NCBI GenBank assembly: GCA_046262495.1
Contig: JBHEMR010000074.1
Coordinates: 1-37,471, forward strand
Origin: GCA-003244245 sp046262495
GTDB lineage: Bacteria; Actinomycetota; Actinomycetes; Mycobacteriales; Pseudonocardiaceae
Reading direction: 5' to 3'
DNA length: 37,471 nt
Every line of letters begins with the position of its first letter. The stretch's first letter is position 1. A model generated the notes under the pieces. It ran no database searches, was not told the DNA's origin, and saw nothing but the letters and a program-made list of their open reading frames with translations. Shown in pieces: positions 32,370-37,471 of the stretch. The translations under genes and the position numbers were made by a program.

Positions 32370-33800
32370 TCACACCACAAGGCGCGACGGGGTGTAACCC
32401 GGGTCGGTCGCCGGCAGGGAGTGGGCCACCTCCGCGAGGATCTCGACCGCACGCCGCAGGACATCGATGGGCTGGGTGTAGGGCAGCCGTAGCCGGTCGG
32501 CGAAGGCGTGACCGGTGCCGAACCGAGGGCCGGCCGCCAACCGCAGCCCGCGTCGCTGCGCGGCGTCGACCAGGGCATTGGAGATTGGACCTGGGAGGCC
32601 GCACCACAGCACCAGCCCGCCCGGCGGCACCGGCACCTGCCAGCTGGGCAGCGCAGCGCCAAGCGCGCGGACGAGCGCATCGCGCTGGGCCCGCAGCCGG
32701 CCGCGATGCGCGCCCAAGGTGGTCTCGGCGGCGTCTAGCAGGTGGCAGGAGGCAAGCTGCTCGAGCACCGGCCCGGACAGCTGAGCACGCACCGCCGCAG
32801 CCGTCAGCCGTTGGATGAGGGTGGCTTCGGCGCGCAACCAGCCGACCCGCAGGCCACCCCAGGAAGTCTTGCTCAGCGTGCCGACAGTGACCACCCGATC
32901 AGCCCGGGTGAACGCCGCGAAAGGCGCGCCGGGCGCGACGTCGAGGCCCAGTTCGACGAGGGTCTCATCCACCAGCGCCACGGTGCCTGATCCGTGCAGG
33001 CCGGCCGCGAGGCGCCCCCGCTGCTCCGCGTCGAGGAGCAGACCGGTGGGGTTTTGGAAGTCCGGCATGAGGTAGGCCAGCCGGGAGCTGGTCTGGCGAG
33101 CAACCCGGGTGACGTCGGCGGCGACGGCGACGGGATTCGCTGCGTCGATGGCCACCGGCACCGCGCGGGCCCCGCTGGCCCGGATGGCGTCCAGCGCGTT
33201 CGGGTAGCTGGGATGCTCGACGAGGACCCTGTCGCCCGGACCGATGAGCACATCCAGCGCCACCGTGATGCCATTGAGTGCACCGGCCGTGATCAGGATC
33301 TGCTCGGGCGTGGTCGCCAGCCCACGGGCGGTGTACCGCTGCGCGATCCGCGCCCGCAGCTCCGGCAAACCGGCAGGATGGTAGCCGTGGCCGGGTAACA
33401 GCCGTGGGAGATCGGCCAGTGCCGCGGTGAACGCGGTGACGATCTCAGGCGGGGCCGCTGGCGCGGCGTGCGCGAGATCGAGAACACCGGCGGTAGGCAG
33501 CGCCGGTGCCCAGGCACCGTATGCGGGTCCCGCGGGCAGCGACGTCCAGGTCCCCGCGCCCTGCCGGGCACTGGCCCAGCCATCCGAGCGCAGCCGCCGG
33601 TAGGCGGCGGTGACCGTGGACCGGCTCAGTTGCAGTGCAGTGGCGAGCTCCCGCTCGGCCGGCAGCCGGATTCCGACGGCCAGCCGACCATCCGCAATGA
33701 GCAACCGGATACGCGCGGCCAGCGCCGCATACCGCGGCGGCCGCTCGCCCGTCAGGCCACCTACGAGTGCCGCCAGCGCTGAGGTGGCACTATCAGTCAT
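32370..33800 (-). CDS. MocR-family PLP-binding regulator (YczR/PdxR type)
   Basis: 476 residues. An N-terminal GntR winged-helix (about residues 20-90; LPAERELATALQLSRSTVTAAYRRLRSDGW) is fused to an aminotransferase fold type I domain. The PLP-binding Lys lies in VGTLSKTSWGGLRVGW, and YLMPDFQNPTG is the typical cofactor-contacting motif. The divergent neighbour encodes a YczE-type membrane protein, and the 59-bp gap holds a perfect palindrome. This matches the known YczR-YczE pairing, so the regulator probably controls that gene. Confidence 0.9.
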   Translation of the reverse strand: MTDSATSALAALVGGLTGERPPRYAALAARIRLLIADGRLAVGIRLPAERELATALQLSRSTVTAAYRRLRSDGWASARQGAGTWTSLPAGPAYGAWAPALPTAGVLDLAHAAPAAPPEIVTAFTAALADLPRLLPGHGYHPAGLPELRARIAQRYTARGLATTPEQILITAGALNGITVALDVLIGPGDRVLVEHPSYPNALDAIRASGARAVPVAIDAANPVAVAADVTRVARQTSSRLAYLMPDFQNPTGLLLDAEQRGRLAAGLHGSGTVALVDETLVELGLDVAPGAPFAAFTRADRVVTVGTLSKTSWGGLRVGWLRAEATLIQRLTAAAVRAQLSGPVLEQLASCHLLDAAETTLGAHRGRLRAQRDALVRALGAALPSWQVPVPPGGLVLWCGLPGPISNALVDAAQRRGLRLAAGPRFGTGHAFADRLRLPYTQPIDVLRRAVEILAEVAHSLPATDPGYTPSRLVV

Positions 33801-33812
33801 GCCACTGCCCGC

Positions 33813-33841
33813 GGATTGGACTGTAGTTCACAGTCCAATCC
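33813..33841. promoter_or_regulatory. Palindromic operator of the MocR/YczE pair
   Basis: GGATTGGACTGT (33813-33824) and ACAGTCCAATCC (33830-33841) form a perfect 12-5-12 palindrome between the divergent genes. It ends five bases before the -10-like CATACT (33847-33852) of the plus-strand gene and lies 13 bp from the MocR ATG. It is the likely binding site of the MocR protein, controlling both genes. Confidence 0.8.
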
Positions 33842-33859
33842 TCACTCATACTGGGCTGG

Positions 33860-34537
33860 GTGCGACAAGCGATCTCGGTGCTTTCATCTGCTCGGCCATC
33901 CCGACTGGGTCGACGGCTCGTCCAGCTTGCTGCGGGTTTGGTGCTTTACGGCCTCTCCATGGCGCTGTTGATCCGTTCCCGCCTAGGCAACATGCCGTGG
34001 GACGTGCTGCACCAGGGTTTAGCCCGCCACCTGCATCACTCGATCGGCACTGTCACGATTGTGATCGGAGCGATCGTGCTGCTGTTGTGGATTCCGCTGC
34101 GGGAGAAGCCCGGGTTCGGCACGGTCAGCAACGTGGTCGTCATCGGGATATCGGTGGACGCTGCACTGGCGTTGCTGCCGGTCACGGATCCCCTGCCGGT
34201 GCGTGCGCTGTTGGCGGTCACGGGCATCGTGTTCAACGCGGTGGCGACCGCCGCCTACATTGGTGCCCGCCTGGGCCCAGGCCCCCGCGACGGCCTGATG
34301 ACCGGTCTGGTCCGCCGCACCGGCGGGTCGGTGCGGCGGGTTCGCACAGTCATCGAGATTGCGGTCGTCGCGAGCGGCTGGGCGCTCGGCGGCACCCTCG
34401 GGGTCGCCACCGTGCTATACGCCCTGGTGATCGGCCCGCTGGTCCAGATACTGCTTCCCCGCCTCACAGAGGGCAGCCCGCCAAGAACCACCAATCCCGG
34501 GACGAGACGTCCCCAACAGCAGCCAACCCGCGGCTGA
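33860..34537 (+). CDS. YczE/YitT-type membrane protein
   Basis: 225 residues with five predicted membrane segments. Family-typical stretches are LVLYGLSMALLIRSRLGNMPWDVLHQGL near the N-terminus and YIGARLGPGPRDGLMTGL in the middle. The last 35 residues are hydrophilic. Function unknown; the family is repeatedly found next to MocR regulators. GTG 33860 begins seven bases after a -10-like CATACT, which suggests a leaderless transcript. The 3' end overlaps the convergent glyoxalase gene by 74 bp. Confidence 0.87.
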   Translation: MRQAISVLSSARPSRLGRRLVQLAAGLVLYGLSMALLIRSRLGNMPWDVLHQGLARHLHHSIGTVTIVIGAIVLLLWIPLREKPGFGTVSNVVVIGISVDAALALLPVTDPLPVRALLAVTGIVFNAVATAAYIGARLGPGPRDGLMTGLVRRTGGSVRRVRTVIEIAVVASGWALGGTLGVATVLYALVIGPLVQILLPRLTEGSPPRTTNPGTRRPQQQPTRG

Positions 34538-34979
34538 TGCGCCAACCGAGTTTGCTGTAGTCAGCGACGCGTTCATCCAGTGCGGTGGCCTCGGCGAGAA
34601 CGACGAGGTATCCGTCGAGATCGCGGAGCCAGATTTCACGATGACCAGCGTTGGGGTTGAGGTGGACGTCGGCTACGACCTCGGCGACGACATCGTGGAT
34701 CCGGCGAACCGCGGCGTCGAAGTCGTCGACCTCGAACCAAACCGCGACGCCATTTCCGAGCGGCTGCTCAGGGTCACCAATCGCACCGTGGTGATGGCCG
34801 ATGTCGAGTCGGTGCAGCTGCAGGATCATCGCCCCGTGGACAAGTAACTGTTCGTACTCGGCGCCACCGTGACCGCTGGCCGCGCCCAGCACGTGCTGAT
34901 ACCACAGGCTGGTCTGCTCCACGTCGGCAACGGCGATCATCGGCTGAGGCCGCACGGAAGGAACAAGGCGTTCGGACAT
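34464..34979 (-). CDS. Glyoxalase/bleomycin-resistance (VOC) fold protein
   Basis: 171 residues from ATG 34979. It reads as a single VOC module: PMIAVADVEQTSLWYQHVLGAASGHGGAEYEQLL in the first beta-alpha-beta unit and GVAVWFEVDDFDAAVRRI and REIWLRDLDGYLVVLAE in the second. The last 35 residues lie beyond the VOC fold and are encoded antisense to the end of the YczE gene. The stop may therefore have been read through, or this tail may be unimportant. The frame is open to 35102 but the domain supports 34979. Substrate unknown. Confidence 0.85.
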   Translation of the reverse strand: MSERLVPSVRPQPMIAVADVEQTSLWYQHVLGAASGHGGAEYEQLLVHGAMILQLHRLDIGHHHGAIGDPEQPLGNGVAVWFEVDDFDAAVRRIHDVVAEVVADVHLNPNAGHREIWLRDLDGYLVVLAEATALDERVADYSKLGWRISRGLAAVGDVSSRDWWFLAGCPL

Positions 34980-35130
34980 GACCGCACAGTAGGCCGGGAG
35001 CTCACCGGAGCCGTCTTGGCCCATCAGGAATTTGCCAGCCACCTCGACCGGCAAGGTACCGCTACTTCCCTCCTTCACCGCTAAGCACCCACATGATCGC
35101 ATCGCCCGCCGCGGTGCCCAGATTGCTCAG

Positions 35131-35253
35131 TCAGGAGGCGGCTGTTGCGACTTGACCCTGGTCACGCGAGTTGCTGGTACGGCGTGCCCTTGCCATCCTG
35201 CGGCACAAGAGTGCACCTGGTAACAGCAGGCAACCGAAGATAAAGAGAAGCAT
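35131..35253 (-). CDS. Tiny membrane protein, unknown
   Basis: 40 codons: one hydrophobic segment at the very start (LLFIFGCLLLPGALL) followed by a basic, polar tail. It starts 13 bases after the stop of the 57-residue membrane protein on the same strand. The same frame is open upstream to 35346, but that part overlaps the upstream gene. No convincing ribosome-binding site. I recognise no family. Support is its position and its signal-anchor-like composition, so this is only a candidate gene. Confidence 0.4.
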   Translation of the reverse strand: MLLFIFGCLLLPGALLCRRMARARRTSNSRDQGQVATAAS

Positions 35254-35266
35254 GGACAGGAAGGGC

Positions 35267-35440
35267 CTAGACGGCGACATGGAGATTGACGTTGAGAAGC
35301 ACGAGAGGCCAGAGGAACATAGCCAGAACGAACGACAGGAGTTCACCGACGCTATGGATGGTGTATCCGTTGCTGAGCGCTACCACGACACCGATGATGA
35401 TGTACACGAGACCGAAAAGTGAGACGCCATATTCGTGCAT
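35267..35440 (-). CDS. Small two-span membrane protein, unknown
   Basis: 57 residues from ATG 35440, with AAGGGG six bases upstream. Two hydrophobic segments are visible: about residues 6-22 (VSLFGLVYIIIGVVVAL) and 33-53 (ELLSFVLAMFLWPLVLLNVNL). They are joined by a short polar loop SNGYTIHSVG. The layout resembles small hypothetical membrane proteins I have seen in Actinobacteria that end in a PLxLLxxNLH-like motif. Codon use and ribosome-binding site make it a real gene. It faces away from the recombinase, sharing the gap in between. Confidence 0.72.
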   Translation of the reverse strand: MHEYGVSLFGLVYIIIGVVVALSNGYTIHSVGELLSFVLAMFLWPLVLLNVNLHVAV

Positions 35441-35761
35441 GATTTCCCCTTAGGCTCTGCGCAATTGAAAGACACGCGTCGTCGGCCACGCCGAGGACCG
35501 CCCGGCTCATAACGGCTCCGACGCAAGGATCCCACGGGCTCCGCGCGGTACGCAGCAGTCGATTCGCTTCCGGCACGCACGGTCCTACCTCTCGTCGTGT
35601 ACGAAGTGTATCCACGCTGGCCTGATCATGGAACGCTCTAAATCCGAAAATTTGCGAGAATCTGCGCAGTCCTGCGGGCCGCGTGTCAGCGCGCAAGGCA
35701 CAACGCGCCTCCTTACACGTTGAAGCGGAAATCGACCCACGTCACGCGGTAGAATTACCTT
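35441..35761. other. Gap between the small membrane gene and the recombinase
   Basis: 320 bp with no protein-like frame. It should hold both divergent promoters. A -10-like TAGAAT (35750-35755) ends six bases before the recombinase ATG, so that message may be leaderless; I see no good -35. The AT-rich stretch around 35636-35670 breaks the local GC. If the recombinase gene marks an element end, the att core could lie here, but I cannot identify it. Confidence 0.5.
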
Positions 35762-37264
35762 ATGAGACCCTCCGCCACTGCTGCCGTTCGCTGCGCCGTC
35801 TACCTGCGCGTCTCCCTGGACCCGACAGGTGAAGGGCTGGCGGTGGAGCGGCAGCGGCAGGACTGCGAGCGTATTGCCCGGCAGCGGGGGTGGACCGTGG
35901 CGCAGACCTACACCGACAACTCGATCAGCGCCACTGACCGAACCAAAGTCCGCCCCGCCTACGACCGGATGGTGGCTGATTACGCGGCCGGCAGATTCTC
36001 CGCATTGGTCTGCTGGGATCTTGACCGACTGACTCGCCAGCCGCGGCAGCTGGAGGACTGGATTGACGCGGCGGAGCAGGACGGCCTACGGCTGGTTACA
36101 GCAAACGGTGAGGCCGACCTGGCGACCGACGGCGGTCGCATGTATGCCCGCATCAAGGCAGCCGTCGCCCGAGCCGAGGTTGAACGCAAGGGTGCCCGCC
36201 AGTCGGCGGCACAAAAGCAGAGAGCCGCCATGGGACGTCCGCCGCGTGGCGTTCGCGCCACTGGCTATACGTTGAACGGAGAACTGATCCCCGCCGAGGC
36301 CGATGCGGTGCGGGCCATCTTTGAGGCATTCGCAGCAGGGTCGTCGCTGAAGGCAATCGCGGCGGCGCTCGACGGCGCACGGCAGGCCGTTCTCATCGAG
36401 TGCGAGCGGCCAATGATCCAGCGGTTACCAAGCGGGGTAACCGCGATGCCCACTCGGAGCGGGCGCCCGTGGAACCCGAGCACTGTGACGACGATTCTGC
36501 GAAACCCGCGCTATGCGGGGTGGTCCATGCTCGATGGGAAGATCGTGCGAGACGGCGGCGGTCGCCCGGTTGCCGGGCAATGGCGTCCGATTGTGTCGGA
36601 CACGCTGTGGTTGGAGGTTCAGCGGCGCCTCGACGATCCGGCGCGCAAGTCCAACCGCAACGGGACGGACCGCAAACACCTCGGTTCAGGGCTATACCGC
36701 TGCGGTGTCTGCGGACAGCGGGTGAAGGCGCACGGCACCCGCTACCGCTGCGCCGGACACGTGATGCGGTCACGGTCGCAGGTGGACAGCTACGTCCTCG
36801 ACGTTGTGCACGAACGCCTGTCTCGTGCGGACCTGGCCAACCTCCTGCCCACCACGGACGAGAGCGAGGCCGCCCAGATGCAGGATGAGATCGAGCGGCA
36901 GCGCGGTCGCATTCTCCGCGCCCGGGCGGACTACTCGGCGGAATTGATCGACGGCCTGATGTTCAAGGAGATCAAGCTCGAGGCCGAGGCGAAGATCGAC
37001 CGACTCGAGGGCGAGCGGCTCTCCCTGAGCGGGGGCTCGACGGCCTTCCCGGTGCTCGCCGCCGACGATCCGGTGCACGCTTTCAGATGCGCTGACCTGG
37101 CAACGACGCGGGCGGTGATCGACACTCTCTGCACGGTCCACCTTCACCCAGCCCGTCGCGGACGCAAGGTGTTCGATCCGGAGTCAGTAGAAATACAGCC
37201 ACGGGTGGCCCCGGCAGCTCATAGAGCCCGTCGATGTCTTGACGCCGAATCAGCGTATCAGTAG
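35762..37264 (+). CDS. Large serine recombinase (integrase)
   Basis: 500 residues. The N-terminal resolvase catalytic domain (about residues 8-150) has the nucleophile Ser18 in YLRVSLDPTGEG, followed by ERQRQDCERIA, VCWDLDRLTRQPRQLEDWI and an E-helix. The recombinase domain follows (PRGVRATGYTL...EADAVRAIFEAFAAGSSLKAIAAALD...WNPSTVTTILRNPRYAGWSM). A zinc ribbon reads YRCGVCGQRVKAHGTRYRCAGH at about 318-340. A coiled-coil stretch (about 370-425: EIERQRGRILRARADYSAELIDGLMFKEIKLEAEAKIDRLEGE, in pieces) completes the LSR layout of phage and ICE integrases. The gene looks intact. Confidence 0.93.
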   Translation: MRPSATAAVRCAVYLRVSLDPTGEGLAVERQRQDCERIARQRGWTVAQTYTDNSISATDRTKVRPAYDRMVADYAAGRFSALVCWDLDRLTRQPRQLEDWIDAAEQDGLRLVTANGEADLATDGGRMYARIKAAVARAEVERKGARQSAAQKQRAAMGRPPRGVRATGYTLNGELIPAEADAVRAIFEAFAAGSSLKAIAAALDGARQAVLIECERPMIQRLPSGVTAMPTRSGRPWNPSTVTTILRNPRYAGWSMLDGKIVRDGGGRPVAGQWRPIVSDTLWLEVQRRLDDPARKSNRNGTDRKHLGSGLYRCGVCGQRVKAHGTRYRCAGHVMRSRSQVDSYVLDVVHERLSRADLANLLPTTDESEAAQMQDEIERQRGRILRARADYSAELIDGLMFKEIKLEAEAKIDRLEGERLSLSGGSTAFPVLAADDPVHAFRCADLATTRAVIDTLCTVHLHPARRGRKVFDPESVEIQPRVAPAAHRARRCLDAESAYQ

Positions 37265-37398
37265 GCGGATCCCTATCTGTACGCTTCTCCGGCTCGACCG
37301 TGGTGCCGCCGGCGCCGGCTTTATCGGACTCTGGGTGTGTGCTGTAACACTTGCAGCGTGGCGAGCGAGTTGGGCTTTAGACGCGACGGGGGTTTGGT

Positions 37399-37471
37399 GT
37401 GGGTGTCGAGGATGGTGGGCTGGTCGAACTGTCGGACGCGATCGGGCTCGTGCGGGAGCAGCTGATCGCCG
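37399..37471 (+). CDS. Start of a probable Trypco2-domain protein (partial)
   Basis: From GTG 37399 the frame reads 24 residues (MGVEDGGLVELSDAIGLVRE and QLIA) and leaves the window. GGGGG lies six bases upstream. The VELSDAIxxVREQL helix resembles the start of Trypco2 (trypsin-co-occurring domain 2) proteins, found beside peptidase-like and NTPase genes in predicted actinobacterial conflict systems. Only the first helix is visible, so the family call is a pattern-based guess. The 134 bp between it and the recombinase hold nothing else I recognise. Confidence 0.45.
   Translation, partial: MGVEDGGLVELSDAIGLVREQLIA

Noticed and set aside
32285..32818. Plus-strand frame across the sulfotransferase/MocR junction
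   Set aside because: Antisense to the MocR aminotransferase domain and without recognisable features.
35171..35422. 83-codon plus-strand frame near the integrase
   Set aside because: It is very hydrophilic and irregular, lacks a ribosome-binding site, and is antisense to the convincing 57-residue membrane protein.
1..37471. CRISPR arrays, insertion sequences or rRNA genes
   Set aside because: I found no regularly spaced repeats, no transposase-like frame with terminal repeats, and no rRNA-like sequence.

Overview
The window is high-GC actinobacterial chromosome. Gene order (leuB, serA, ilvC, ilvN, ilvB, a Cfp6-like PH protein, an LppZ-like lipoprotein, gatB, gatA, gatC, an ACT-domain protein) matches the mycobacterial block as I remember it. 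Protein character suggests the Pseudonocardiales/Corynebacteriales side of the Actinobacteria, but I cannot name a genus.

Layout. 1-1300: decayed accessory DNA with two small gene remnants and no convincing intact gene. 1301-1528: tRNA-Glu(CTC) and tRNA-Gln(CTG) with a terminator hairpin. 1583-4148: HAD hydrolase and citramalate synthase cimA, the latter behind an Ile-codon-rich leader and a rho-independent terminator. 4384-8325: an accessory patch between cimA and leuB. It holds a fused remnant of a divergent TetR/FAD-monooxygenase pair, a secreted cupin, a deazaflavin-dependent oxidoreductase, a methyltransferase, a broken DUF427 gene and a DUF397 gene. 8359-14575: leuB, serA, ilvC, ilvN, ilvB. 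ilvB is preceded by a leaderless leader peptide, hairpin and terminator; ilvC is preceded by two copies of a 16-bp dyad. 14849-15530: a VapBC-type toxin-antitoxin pair. 15564-21480: PH protein, LppZ-like lipoprotein, gatCAB and ACT protein. 21516-27637: two tandem solute-binding lipoproteins (one LpqW-like), typA and a NUDIX hydrolase. 27786-31332: SEC-C protein and a two-gene ABC exporter, tightly coupled. 31408-34979: sulfotransferase, a divergent MocR regulator/YczE membrane-protein pair around a perfect palindrome, and a glyoxalase-fold protein. 35131-37471: two tiny membrane proteins, a large serine recombinase, and the start of what looks like a Trypco2-domain protein running off the end.

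Functional logic. Most core genes make branched-chain amino acids: CimA opens the citramalate route to isoleucine, LeuB serves both the leucine and citramalate routes, and IlvB/N/C serve all three. Both transcription units that start the pathway carry the same leader layout: a short Ile- or Val/Leu-rich peptide whose stop codon lies in a GC-rich hairpin, followed by an intrinsic terminator. GatCAB converts Glu-tRNA(Gln) to Gln-tRNA(Gln), and a tRNA-Gln and a tRNA-Glu lie in the same window. The right edge (serine recombinase plus Trypco2 start) looks like the border of a mobile or biological-conflict locus whose body is outside the window.
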